Shown: positions 1 through 6,676 of the stretch, one piece after another
Position numbering within the stretch: the first letter of the stretch is position 1
Layout of the letters: each line of letters starts with the position of its first letter
Assembly (NCBI GenBank): GCA_036399835.1
Contig: DASWMI010000046.1
Span: 1-18,872, forward strand
DNA from: DASYML01 sp036399835
Lineage (GTDB): Bacteria > Acidobacteriota > Blastocatellia > Pyrinomonadales > Pyrinomonadaceae
Direction of reading: 5' to 3'
DNA: 18,872 bases
The notes under the pieces: model-generated
Database searches by the model: none
The model's input: the letters and a program-made list of their open reading frames with translations, nothing else
Told to the model about the DNA's origin: nothing
Position numbers and translations under genes: made by a program

Positions 1-10
1 CCCGTCACTT
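1..10. repeat. Right end of a probable GTGACnn heptad element, cut by the window edge
   Basis: The first ten bases match the outer end of the right arm seen in the complete GTGACnn elements of this window, for example at 9957-9966. They stop 3 nt short of the rpoA stop codon, which is the usual distance. The rest would lie in the rpoA-rplQ gap outside the window. Ten bases are weak evidence on their own. Confidence 0.5.
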
Positions 11-13
11 AGC

Positions 14-1066
14 TTATTCTTCTTCGTCGTCCAGATAATCGCCCAGATCGCCGTCGCGTCCGCCCGTGCCGGGAATCGGGTTGCCCTGCTCGTCAAACTC
101 CATCCCGAAATCAAGCCCCATGCTGTTGAGGATTTCCTTGATCTCGTTAAGAGACTTCTTGCCGAAGTTTTTGGTCGCCAGCATCTCGCGCTCGGAGCGC
201 TGGACCAGATCGCGTATCGAGCGAATGTCCGCGTTCTTGAGACAGTTGTAAGAGCGCACGGAAAGCTCTAACTCGTCCACGGATTTGTCCAGCACATCGT
301 TCTTCGGCAGGGGCGGGCGCTCTATCTTCTGGTAAGAGAAGTCGTCCGTGTCCTCCTCGAAGTTGATAAAGATGGACATGTGGTCTTTGATGAGCTTGGC
401 GGCGAGGCCGATAGAGTCTTCAGGTTTGACTGAGCCGTCGGTCCAGACTTCAATCGTCAGCTTGTCAAATTCCGTGTTCTGGCCCAGACGCGCGGCCTCG
501 ACCGTGTAGTTGACCTTCTTGACAGGCGTGTGGACCGAATCAATCGGGATATAGCCGAGGCTCAGGTCTTCATCAAAGTTGCGGTCCGCGGAGACATAAC
601 CGCGCCCGCGTTTTAAGCGCATTTCGATACGCAGGCTTCCGCCCTCGCCGACGGTCGCGATATGCACGTTGGGGTCTAGAATCTCCACGTCCGCGTCATG
701 CTCTATGTCCGCGGACGTGACTTCGCCTGCGCCTTCTTTTGTGATGGTCAGCGTCTTAGGCTCATTCCCGTGCAGCTTAAAGGGCACCTGCTTGAGATTC
801 AGAATCACGTCCGTCGCATCTTCAACCACGCCCGCGATGGAAGAGAATTCGTGCTCGACGCCTTCGATCTTGACTGCCGTGATGGCCGCGCCCTCTATCG
901 AAGAGAGCAGCGCGCGCCTGAGAGAGTTGCCAACGGTTGTGCCGAAGCCGCGCTCGAAAGGCTGCGCGGAAAAGCGCCCGTAGCGTTCCGTCAGCGTATC
1001 CTGGTCAGCCGCCAGGCGGCGCGGCATCTGAAACCCGGTCCAGAGATTGTTTTGATTGATAGCCAT
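14..1066 (-). CDS. rpoA: DNA-directed RNA polymerase subunit alpha
   Basis: Alpha subunit, which dimerises to nucleate RNA polymerase assembly; its C-terminal domain contacts UP elements and activators. The N-terminal domain has the GFQMPRRL start region and the RYGRFSAQPFERGFGTTVGN assembly motif. The C-terminal helix-hairpin-helix domain is seen around SVRSYNCLKNADIRSIRDL and KNFGKKSLNEI. The protein ends in an acidic tail, GDYLDDEEE. I chose the ATG at 1066 (350 aa, near the usual 315-350) because homologues begin just before NLWTGFQMP. A GTG at 1114 would add 16 residues with no family support. No strong Shine-Dalgarno sequence precedes the ATG; a GAGAGAG run lies about 20 nt upstream. 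The gene is last in the alpha block here, 114 nt after rpsD. Confidence 0.97.
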   Translation of the reverse strand: MAINQNNLWTGFQMPRRLAADQDTLTERYGRFSAQPFERGFGTTVGNSLRRALLSSIEGAAITAVKIEGVEHEFSSIAGVVEDATDVILNLKQVPFKLHGNEPKTLTITKEGAGEVTSADIEHDADVEILDPNVHIATVGEGGSLRIEMRLKRGRGYVSADRNFDEDLSLGYIPIDSVHTPVKKVNYTVEAARLGQNTEFDKLTIEVWTDGSVKPEDSIGLAAKLIKDHMSIFINFEEDTDDFSYQKIERPPLPKNDVLDKSVDELELSVRSYNCLKNADIRSIRDLVQRSEREMLATKNFGKKSLNEIKEILNSMGLDFGMEFDEQGNPIPGTGGRDGDLGDYLDDEEE

Positions 1067-1180
1067 AATAGTTTTCGTGAGTACGTCTCTCTCTTGAATG
1101 AAGCAAACGACCACCAGGCCAGCAGGGTGCGCATCCCCGTAGGGGCGACCGCGTCCGGCCCGATGATCCGGGAGTCCGAG

Positions 1181-1822
1181 TTACTTGCTATAAAGCTCGA
1201 CGATCAACTGCTCGTTAATCGAGCGATCAATATCTTCGCGCTTCGGCAACATCGCGACGCGCGCGTTCATGTCGCCGTTGTCAGCCGCAGCGATCCAGCT
1301 CGGACGACCACGCCCGGCAGCCGTCTGCCAAGCGCCCTCGATGTGCGCGTTCTTGCGGCTGCCCTCTTTGATGCTGATAATGTCGCCCGGCTTGACCTGG
1401 AAAGAAGGAATATCAACCTTGCGCCCGTTGACCTCTATGTGGCCGTGATTGACGAGCTGGCGCGCCTGTCTGCGCGAGGTTGAAAAGCCTGCGCGATAGA
1501 CAGCGTTATCCAGACGGCGCTCAAGCAAGAACAAAAGGTTCTCGCCCGTGATGCCCTTCTGGCGCGCGGCCTTCTCAAAATAGTTGCGGAATTGGCCTTC
1601 GAGCACGAAGTAGATACGCTTGACCTTCTGCTTTTCGCGCAACTGCTGGCCGTAACCGACCAGCGCCTTGCCGCGACGCATCGAGTTACCGTGCTGTCCG
1701 GGGGGCTGCGTACCACGTTTTTCGATGGGACATGAGGGCTTGTAGCACTTATCGCCCTTCAGGAAAAGTTTTGCACCTTCGCGGCGGCACAGACGGCACA
1801 CCGCATCTCTATACCTAGCCAA
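1181..1822 (-). CDS. rpsD: 30S ribosomal protein S4, zinc-binding form
   Basis: Primary 16S rRNA-binding protein of the 30S body, important for assembly and decoding fidelity; in several bacteria it represses its own operon. Four cysteines (C9, C12, C26, C31) form the zinc site of the C+ version. The S4 RNA-binding domain spans about residues 102-165 (RRLDNAVYRAGFSTSRRQAR onward). The length of 213 aa is usual. The start is TTG: MARYRDAVCRLC matches the family N-terminus exactly and there is no ATG upstream. GGAGG lies 10 nt before it, partly inside a small hairpin. The leader of almost 100 nt between the upstream heptad element and this start may be regulatory. Confidence 0.97.
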   Translation of the reverse strand: MARYRDAVCRLCRREGAKLFLKGDKCYKPSCPIEKRGTQPPGQHGNSMRRGKALVGYGQQLREKQKVKRIYFVLEGQFRNYFEKAARQKGITGENLLFLLERRLDNAVYRAGFSTSRRQARQLVNHGHIEVNGRKVDIPSFQVKPGDIISIKEGSRKNAHIEGAWQTAAGRGRPSWIAAADNGDMNARVAMLPKREDIDRSINEQLIVELYSK

Positions 1823-1920
1823 CTTGTTTCTGCCTCCAGTCTAAAATCCAGACGGAAAAGTTTACAGGCCACGCTTTAATCTTTTCAGCCTGGCCCTTCA
1901 TCCTTTAGGTTGATAACAAC
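1823..1920 (-). promoter_or_regulatory. Candidate structured leader of rpsD
   Basis: This 98-nt stretch precedes rpsD and is not part of the heptad element next to it. On the coding strand it can fold a small hairpin (GTTG, loop TTAT, CAAC; 1909-1920). It also has two overlapping, mutually exclusive stems, GGCCA with TGGCC (1867-1871/1891-1895) or CAGGC with GCCTG (1865-1869/1888-1892). A hairpin at 1836-1855 has a GTCT/AGAC stem, extended by two G-C pairs past a bulge, that takes in the first two bases of the GGAGG ribosome binding site. S4 autoregulates through mRNA structure in E. coli and B. subtilis, so a similar role is plausible but not shown. Confidence 0.35.
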
Positions 1921-1921
1921 A

Positions 1922-2003
1922 GCTTTCAGTTTTCGGTTTTGAGTTTTCAGTAAAAAAGCTGTTGGCTGGTTGCTGAAAACTAAAAACTAAAAACTGAAAA
2001 CCG
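1922..2003. repeat. Palindromic heptad element, GTTTTnn class, rpsK-rpsD junction
   Basis: The left arm carries GTTTTCG, GTTTTGA and GTTTTCA (1929-1949). The right arm is the reverse-complement form, with TGAAAAC and TAAAAAC units (1974-2003). The spacer contains AAAAAGCTGTT, a partial match to the shared AAGCTTTT motif. The right arm ends 1 nt before the rpsK stop codon. Confidence 0.9.
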
Positions 2004-2004
2004 A

Positions 2005-2406
2005 TTAAACTCTGCGGCGCTTGGGCGGACGGCAGCCGTTGTGCGGAATGGGCGTCGCATCGCGGATGATGGTGACGCGTATGCCCGCGCTGTTGATGGC
2101 GCGAATCGCAGACTCGCGGCCACCACCCGGCCCCTTGACGCGCACTTCGCACTGATGCATGCCGGCCTCTTTGGCCTTATTGGCAGCCTCGTAAGCGGCC
2201 TGCTGCGCGGCGAAGGGAGTGCCCTTGCGCGAGCCGCGAAAGCCGCGCGCGCCCGAAGACGACTGCGCAATCAGATTGCCCTCAAGGTCTGTTATCGAGA
2301 CCATCGTATTATTAAACGAGGCCTGGATATGAACGATCCCGACAGGGATGTTCTTCTTCTCTTTTTTCCGAAAAGTCTTCTTTTTTCCGCCAGTTGCTTT
2401 TGCCAT
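2005..2406 (-). CDS. rpsK: 30S ribosomal protein S11
   Basis: S11 sits on the 30S platform, binds 16S rRNA with S6 and S18 and lines the mRNA exit path. The core shows FNNTMVSITD, SGARGFRGSRKGTPFAAQ and GPGGGRESAIRAI, and the protein ends in the invariant TPIPHNGCRPPKRRRV. At 133 aa it is close to the usual 129. The N-terminal 18 residues are Lys-rich, as in many bacteria. Upstream of the ATG there is only a weak AAAAG match to a Shine-Dalgarno sequence. A heptad element fills each flanking gap. Confidence 0.98.
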   Translation of the reverse strand: MAKATGGKKKTFRKKEKKNIPVGIVHIQASFNNTMVSITDLEGNLIAQSSSGARGFRGSRKGTPFAAQQAAYEAANKAKEAGMHQCEVRVKGPGGGRESAIRAINSAGIRVTIIRDATPIPHNGCRPPKRRRV

Positions 2407-2417
2407 AATCTTTTAAA

Positions 2418-2489
2418 GTGACAGATGACAGGTGACAGGTGACAGGGCAAAAGCTTTTCTCTTGTCACCCGTCACTTGTTACTCTTCAC
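2418..2489. repeat. Palindromic heptad element, GTGACnn class, rpsM-rpsK junction
   Basis: Four heptads (GTGACAG type, one ATGACAG) fill 2418-2445. Four reverse-complement units (GTCACCC, GTCACTT, GTTACTC, TTCAC) fill 2464-2489. The spacer between them contains CAAAAGCTTTTCTCTT with a perfect AAAAGCTTTT palindrome. The element ends 7 nt before the rpsM stop codon. Confidence 0.95.
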
Positions 2490-2496
2490 GAATTAG

Positions 2497-2880
2497 TTAC
2501 TTCTTGCCCGGCGCTTTCTTCTTGGCGATGGTGGCGCGGCGTGGGCCTTTGCGTGTGCGCGCGTTGGTATGTGTGCGCTGCCCGCGGACGGGGAGGCCGC
2601 GACGATGGCGCAAGCCTCTATAACAGCCGATGTCCATCAAGCGCTTGATGTCCATCTGGACGCGTTTGCGCAGGTCGCCTTCGATCTCGCCCTGAGTTTC
2701 GAGGATGGAGCGGATACGGCCCAGCTCTTCCTCTGTCAGGTCGCGGATGCGTGCATCCCTGTTGACTTGCGCTTCGTTCAGGATTGAGGTGGCGCGCGAG
2801 CGCCCGATGCCGTAAATGTATGTCAGACCGATTTCCGCACGCTTATGAGGCGGAAGATCTACGCCAGCTACACGAGCCAT
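2497..2880 (-). CDS. rpsM: 30S ribosomal protein S13
   Basis: S13 of the 30S head contacts the P-site tRNA and forms intersubunit bridges with L5 and 23S rRNA. It begins MARVAGVDLPPHKR and has the helix-turn region YGIGRSRATSIL. The C-terminus is the usual long basic tail (GLRHRRGLPVRGQRTHTNAR, then ARTRKGPRR and AKKKAPGKK). At 127 aa it is slightly longer than the E. coli 118. GGAG lies 11 nt upstream of the ATG. It follows rpmJ across a GATTTnn element and leads the S13-S11-S4-alpha group. Confidence 0.98.
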   Translation of the reverse strand: MARVAGVDLPPHKRAEIGLTYIYGIGRSRATSILNEAQVNRDARIRDLTEEELGRIRSILETQGEIEGDLRKRVQMDIKRLMDIGCYRGLRHRRGLPVRGQRTHTNARTRKGPRRATIAKKKAPGKK

Positions 2881-2910
2881 TTATTTCTTCTCCAACTCAA
2901 AATAGTTTTC

Positions 2911-2983
2911 GATTTAGGATTTACGATTTTTGATTTGAAAAGCTTTCGCTCTTTTTCAATCGCCAATCTAAAATCAAAAATTT
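2911..2983. repeat. Palindromic heptad element, GATTTnn class, rpmJ-rpsM junction
   Basis: The left arm is GATTTAG, GATTTAC, GATTTTT, GATTTGA (2911-2938). The right arm is its degenerate reverse complement (about 2957-2983). The spacer contains GAAAAGCTTTCG. The right arm ends 1 nt before the rpmJ stop codon. Confidence 0.93.
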
Positions 2984-2984
2984 C

Positions 2985-3098
2985 TTATCCCTGTCGCTGT
3001 TTATGCTTTGGATTGGTGCAGATCACGCGCACGACGCCCTTGCGGTGGATGATCTTGCAGTTATCACACATTTTCTTGACTGAAGCACGTACTTTCAT
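2985..3098 (-). CDS. rpmJ: 50S ribosomal protein L36, zinc-ribbon form
   Basis: A 37-residue protein, below the usual length cut-off for gene calling. L36 is a small late-assembling 50S protein that packs against 23S rRNA. Translating from the ATG at 3098 gives MKVRASVKKMCDNCKIIHRK followed by GVVRVICTNPKHKQRQG and a TAA stop. It keeps the Cys3-His zinc site (C11, C14, C27, H32). AGGTGG lies 7 nt upstream of the start. Its place between infA and rpsM is the standard bacterial order. Length and sequence fit the family exactly. Confidence 0.97.
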   Translation of the reverse strand: MKVRASVKKMCDNCKIIHRKGVVRVICTNPKHKQRQG

Positions 3099-3140
3099 CT
3101 TTGGTCCACCTGGCCTCTTTGGCTCATTCCTCTGGCGCGC

Positions 3141-3362
3141 CTATTTATAGCGATATGTGATGCGCCCGCGATTGAGGTCATAAGGCGAAAGCTCGACGAG
3201 CACGCGGTCGCCAGGAAGAATGCGTATAAAATGCTTGCGCATCTTGCCCGAGATGTGCGCCAGCACCTGATGTTTGCTCTCGTCTAATTCGACGCGAAAC
3301 ATCGCGTTGGGCAGGGTCTCAAGGACCGTCGCCATGACCTCTATCGCTTCTTCCTTTGCCAT
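3141..3362 (-). CDS. infA: Translation initiation factor IF-1
   Basis: IF-1 occupies the 30S A site during initiation and assists IF-2 and IF-3. It is a single OB-fold (S1-like) domain. Family features run the whole length: MAKEEAIEV at the start, LPNAMFRVELDE, ISGKMRKHFIRILPGDRV and the C-terminal LSPYDLNRGRITYRYK. At 73 aa it matches the usual 71-73. GAGGG lies very close to the ATG (about 3 nt), an unusually short spacing. It sits between map and rpmJ as in many bacteria; neither flanking gap has a heptad element. Confidence 0.98.
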   Translation of the reverse strand: MAKEEAIEVMATVLETLPNAMFRVELDESKHQVLAHISGKMRKHFIRILPGDRVLVELSPYDLNRGRITYRYK

Positions 3363-3438
3363 ACCCTCTTCAGAATAAAATTTGACGGCACCAGCAAACT
3401 TTACATGCTAACATGCTGATGCTGTTTTGCCAAGCCGC

Positions 3439-4233
3439 TCACACGCCCTGAGCCGTGACCGCTTCGATTTCCTCCTGCACGGCAGCCGCGACGCGGGTCA
3501 AGACCTGCGGCCCCTCCTCCGTAATCGCAATCGTATGTTCGACATGCGCGCTCGGCTGCCCGTCAATCGTGATGACCGTCCAACCGTCTTTCAAGACCTT
3601 CGTCAGATGCGTTCCCATGTTAATCATCGGCTCGACGGCAAAGACATAGCCGTTCTTGATTTTAGTTCCCTTGCCGGGCGTGCCGTAATTGGGAATCTGC
3701 GGGTCTTCATGCATACGCCGCCCGATACCGTGCCCGACATACTCGCGCACGACCGAGTAGCCATGCGCTTCGGCGTGGCTCTGGACGGCCCATCCGATGT
3801 CGCCCAGATGATTTCCTGCGCAGCACTGCTCGATGGCCCGCTCAAGACATTCTTCCGTCACGCGTATGAGCTTGAGCAGGTCCGCGCCGACTCGTCCGAC
3901 GGGCACGGTCGTTGCCGTATCCCCGACAAAGCCTTCGAGCGTTGCCCCTATATCAATCGAGAAGATGTCACCTTCCTTCAATTTGTACTCGGAAGGAAAG
4001 CCATGCACGACCTGCTCATTGACAGAAGCGCAGATGGAGAAGGGATAGCCGTGATAACCCTTGAAGGTCGGCAGCGCTCCGGCGTCTCGGATCATCTTCT
4101 CCGCCGCACGGTCAACTTCCAGCGTCGTGATACCCGGCTGGACCAGACGGCGAAGCTCTTGCAGCACACCGCCGACGAGCTGCCCGGCGGCACGCATCTT
4201 CTCGATCTCTTTTCTGGACTTGCCGATAATCAT
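3439..4233 (-). CDS. map: Methionine aminopeptidase, type I
   Basis: Cytoplasmic metalloprotease that removes the initiator methionine from nascent proteins. It has the pita-bread fold with all five metal ligands: D94 (FSIDIG), D105 (GFVGDTATT), H168 (YVGHGIG), E201 (AVEPM) and E232 (AHVEHT). H77 (VVHG) is the conserved substrate-side histidine. At 264 aa it is the short type Ia form without an N-terminal extension. The ATG at 4233 gives the typical MIIGKSRKEIEKM start, but no Shine-Dalgarno sequence is visible. Instead, a degraded heptad element arm lies directly upstream. It lies between adk and infA, 76 nt before infA. Confidence 0.98.
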   Translation of the reverse strand: MIIGKSRKEIEKMRAAGQLVGGVLQELRRLVQPGITTLEVDRAAEKMIRDAGALPTFKGYHGYPFSICASVNEQVVHGFPSEYKLKEGDIFSIDIGATLEGFVGDTATTVPVGRVGADLLKLIRVTEECLERAIEQCCAGNHLGDIGWAVQSHAEAHGYSVVREYVGHGIGRRMHEDPQIPNYGTPGKGTKIKNGYVFAVEPMINMGTHLTKVLKDGWTVITIDGQPSAHVEHTIAITEEGPQVLTRVAAAVQEEIEAVTAQGV

Positions 4234-4239
4234 AAGCGA

Positions 4240-4308
4240 GTAACGAGAAACAAGTGAGGGGTAAGAGCGAAGAGCAAGCTTTTCATCTCGTCAACTGTCA
4301 CTTGTCAC
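4240..4308. repeat. Degraded palindromic heptad element, GTGACnn class, adk-map junction, running into adk
   Basis: The left arm is diverged (GTAACGA, GAAACAA, GTGAGGG, GTAAGAG; 4240-4267). The right arm is clearer, with GTCAACT and GTCACTT followed by GTCAC at 4290-4308. The spacer contains GCAAGCTTTTCATCTC, matching the other copies of this class. The right arm covers the adk stop codon and its last five codons. Complementarity between the arms is lower than in the other copies. Confidence 0.8.
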
Positions 4309-4947
4309 GATTGCCTCTATGTCCTTGTAGATGGCTTCCGGGTCGCGCGTGCCGTCAACGCTGTGCAGACGATGCGAGGCTTCGTAATAATCAAGGAGCG
4401 GGCGCGTCTGCTCTTGATAAGTTTCAAGGCGCACTTTAATTTTTTCAACTGTATCGTCCGCGCGATGAATTAGTTGTGCCTCGCCGTGCAGGTCACAGAC
4501 GTTATCGGATTTTGGCGGCTTGAAATAGATATTGTAAATCTCGCCGCAGACCGGACAGGAACGTCTGCCCGTCGCACGCTTTTCTAATATCTCATGGGGA
4601 ACTTCAACCGTGATGGGGACAATCCTTTTGCCCTGCTCGACCGCCAGGTTTTCAAGCATCGCGGCCTGCGCAGCCGTGCGCGGGAAGCCGTCAAGAATAT
4701 AGCCGTGCTTGCAATCCTCTCGCCCCGTGCGCTCACGCACGACGCGTATCGTGAGATCATCTGGAACAAGCTTGCCCGAACTCATGATGGCGCGCACTTC
4801 TTCGGCCAACGGCGTCTGCGCTTCTTTCATCGCGCGAAAGATGTCGCCCGTCGAAATCTGCGGCAGGCCCAGGCGCTCTTGCAGCAGGCGCGCCTGCGTC
4901 CCCTTCCCGGCGCCCGGAGCGCCCATCAGAACAATGATCTTGTTCAT
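4291..4947 (-). CDS. adk: Adenylate kinase with zinc-type LID domain
   Basis: Catalyses ATP + AMP = 2 ADP in the cytoplasm. The P-loop is GAPGAGKGT (9-17), the AMP-binding region includes STGDIFR (32-38), and DGFPRT (86-91) is the family signature. The LID carries a metal site, C131-x2-C134-x16-C151-x2-H154. The spacing is canonical for zinc-type kinases, but histidine is the fourth ligand where Cys or Asp is more common. At 218 aa it is the long-LID form. The last five residues (VTSDS) and the stop codon come from the adjoining heptad element. The start at 4947 gives MNKIIVLMGAPG; only a weak GAG precedes it. Confidence 0.98.
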   Translation of the reverse strand: MNKIIVLMGAPGAGKGTQARLLQERLGLPQISTGDIFRAMKEAQTPLAEEVRAIMSSGKLVPDDLTIRVVRERTGREDCKHGYILDGFPRTAAQAAMLENLAVEQGKRIVPITVEVPHEILEKRATGRRSCPVCGEIYNIYFKPPKSDNVCDLHGEAQLIHRADDTVEKIKVRLETYQEQTRPLLDYYEASHRLHSVDGTRDPEAIYKDIEAIVTSDS

Positions 4948-4953
4948 ATCTCA

Positions 4954-5039
4954 TTTGCGATTTTAGATTTCAGATTTGCGATTGAAAGAGGTTGAAAGCT
5001 TTTCAAATCAAAAATCGTAAATCCAAAATCGAAAATTGA
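4954..5039. repeat. Palindromic heptad element, GATTTnn class, secY-adk junction
   Basis: The left arm has GATTTTA, GATTTCA, GATTTGC, GATTGAA (4959-4986). The right arm has five consecutive AAATCnn-type units (5005-5039), the cleanest arm of this class. The spacer contains GAAAGCTTTTC. The element ends 7 nt before the secY stop codon. Confidence 0.95.
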
Positions 5040-5046
5040 AAGCCCC

Positions 5047-6465
5047 TCAAACTCTTCTGCCGCGGAGGCGTCCGCCGGAGCCTAAGAAGCCTTCGTAGTT
5101 GCGCATCACGAGCTGTGCTTCAATCTGCGCGACCGTATCCATCGCGACACCGACCAAAATGAGGAGGCTTGTGCCGCCGAAATAGAACTGGTAGCCCATC
5201 CCTGTCGGGACCCAGCCGAGGCCGGGCGTAGTGCTCACAAACTGGTCCAGCCATCCGCCGATGAACGGCAGCCGCGCGACCTTAAACCCGCTCAGCATGA
5301 GCTGCGGGACGAGCGCCACAAATGCCAGATAGAGAGCGCCGACGGTCGTCAGGCGCGTCATGATGGTGTTCAAGTATTCGGCTGTCGCGCGTCCTGGTCT
5401 GATGCCAGGCATAAAGCCGCCATGCTTGCGCAGGTTATCCGCCACCTCTTCGACGTTAAAGACAATCGAGATGTAAAAGAACGTGAAGAGGACGATAAGC
5501 GTGATAAAGATCAACTCGTAGTAGGGATCGCCGCCGTGAAAGACCGCGAAGAAGCCGTAGATTTTACTCCACACAGCGTTCGGGTTGTTCTGGTCCGGCG
5601 GAAACGCAGAGAAGAGCGTCTGCGGCATGGCGAGCACGGACGAAGCGAAGATGACCGGAATGACGCCGCCCATGTTGACCTTGAGAGGCATGGTCGTTTG
5701 CTGTCCGCCGACCATCTGGCGACCCACATGGCGCTTGGCATAGCTGACTGCGACCTTGCGTCGGCCAGCCTCGACAAAGACTATAAAAGCGATGAGTGCG
5801 ACCAGCGCAATCAGCATTGCGATAACGCCGAGCGTCTCCATCACATCGCCGGTGCCGACGCGTCCCCAGACCTGCTGGACGCCGCGCGGAAGTCCTATGA
5901 TGATGCCCGCGAAGATGAGGAGCGAGATACCGTTGCCAACGCCGCGCTCCGTAATCTGCTCGCCGAGCCACATCACGAAGATCGTGCCTGTCGTCAGAGT
6001 CAGCACAGTGGTCAGGAGAAATCCCCAACCTGAATCGCCGACGCCGTTGACTTGCAGCCAGTGCGCCACGAAAGAGGTCTGGATTCCGGCCAGCCCGACC
6101 GTCAGATAGCGTGTCCACTGGTTAATCTTCTGCCGACCCATCTCGCCCTCTTCCTGCAATTTCTTGAGTTGCGGCGAGACGACCGTCATCAACTGCAAGA
6201 TAATCGAGGCCGTGATATAGGGCGTCACGCCGAGCGCGAAGACAGAGATGGTACGGAAATTTCCGCCGGAGAAGAGGTCCAGCACACCGAGCAGCGTTCC
6301 GCTCACGTCATGCCACACCTGGTCCAGCCGCGCCTTGTTGATGCCGGGCGCGCTGACGTGCGCACCGAGGCGATAGACGACCAGCAGCCCCAGCGTAAAG
6401 AGGATGCGCTTGCGCAGGTCCGGGACCTGAAACATGTTGCGAACGGCGGCAAAAAACTTTTCCAT
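5047..6465 (-). CDS. secY: Preprotein translocase subunit SecY
   Basis: Channel-forming inner-membrane subunit of the Sec translocon, partner of SecE, SecG, SecA and ribosomes. Ten hydrophobic helices are recognisable. Family signatures include TPYITASIILQLM (81-93), LKKLQEEGEMGRQKINQWTR (100-119), ERGVGNGISLLIFAGI (173-188) and FYFGGTSLLILVGVAMDT (427-444). At 472 aa it is longer than the E. coli 443. The extra length is mostly an insertion of about 29 residues, around 391-427, in the loop between helices 9 and 10, which should face the periplasm. AGAGG lies about 10 nt upstream of the ATG. A 211-nt gap with potential RNA structure precedes it. Confidence 0.98.
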   Translation of the reverse strand: MEKFFAAVRNMFQVPDLRKRILFTLGLLVVYRLGAHVSAPGINKARLDQVWHDVSGTLLGVLDLFSGGNFRTISVFALGVTPYITASIILQLMTVVSPQLKKLQEEGEMGRQKINQWTRYLTVGLAGIQTSFVAHWLQVNGVGDSGWGFLLTTVLTLTTGTIFVMWLGEQITERGVGNGISLLIFAGIIIGLPRGVQQVWGRVGTGDVMETLGVIAMLIALVALIAFIVFVEAGRRKVAVSYAKRHVGRQMVGGQQTTMPLKVNMGGVIPVIFASSVLAMPQTLFSAFPPDQNNPNAVWSKIYGFFAVFHGGDPYYELIFITLIVLFTFFYISIVFNVEEVADNLRKHGGFMPGIRPGRATAEYLNTIMTRLTTVGALYLAFVALVPQLMLSGFKVARLPFIGGWLDQFVSTTPGLGWVPTGMGYQFYFGGTSLLILVGVAMDTVAQIEAQLVMRNYEGFLGSGGRLRGRRV

Positions 6466-6512
6466 ACCTGAAGTGCCTCTTAGCTTAAAGAGAATGTGTC
6501 ACGAGATGCGAT

Positions 6513-6634
6513 GCGAAGATTATCCTTCGCGAGCTATCGCCTGCGCAAGGCGTCTGGCGTGTGAAACGAAACCACCGAAGCGTTGCCGGGAGGCGTCGGA
6601 TACCCCTTATGCGCGGCAGACTTCAGTGGTTTTC
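6513..6634 (-). promoter_or_regulatory. Candidate structured RNA upstream of secY
   Basis: Three inverted repeats lie in a row in the rplO-secY gap. A 13-bp stem with one bulge pairs 6568-6580 with 6621-6634 (one G-U) and encloses a further 5-bp stem (TGCCG/CGGCA, 6584-6588 and 6614-6618). A second hairpin, CGCCT/AGGCG with a 5-nt loop, lies at 6538-6552. A third, GCGAAG/CTTCGC with a 6-nt loop, lies at 6513-6530. No heptad element and no plausible ORF are present. I do not recognise a known riboswitch or r-protein leader. It may be a cis-regulator or processing site. Confidence 0.4.
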
Positions 6635-6655
6635 CCTGGCCTCTTGACCAACGAA

Positions 6656-6675
6656 AATGGACCAGCCCGTCCATT
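6656..6675 (-). terminator. Hairpin directly after rplO, weak terminator candidate
   Basis: On the coding strand AATGGAC, a 6-nt loop and GTCCATT form a perfect 7-bp stem, starting two bases after the rplO stop codon. It is followed by TTTC rather than a long U-run, and the stem is only moderately GC-rich. It could be an attenuator between rplO and secY, or a stabilising 3' hairpin. Full termination would cut off secY and everything after it unless the gap holds a promoter. Confidence 0.3.
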
Positions 6676-6676
6676 C

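Noticed and set aside
1067..1114. Longer RpoA starting at the GTG at 1114
   Set aside because: The 16 extra residues do not resemble the RpoA N-terminus, which begins just before NLWTGFQMP.
1135..1172. Short inverted repeats in the rpoA-rpsD gap (CCCC/GGGG and CCCG/CGGG)
   Set aside because: Stems of only 4 bp in GC-rich DNA are expected by chance.
2418..2489. CRISPR array or ordinary tandem repeat
   Set aside because: Units are 7 nt without spacers and are arranged as inverted arms, one element per junction. There are no cas genes.
6568..6634. tRNA or a known riboswitch in the secY leader
   Set aside because: There is no cloverleaf with T-loop and acceptor features, and I could not match any riboswitch consensus known to me.
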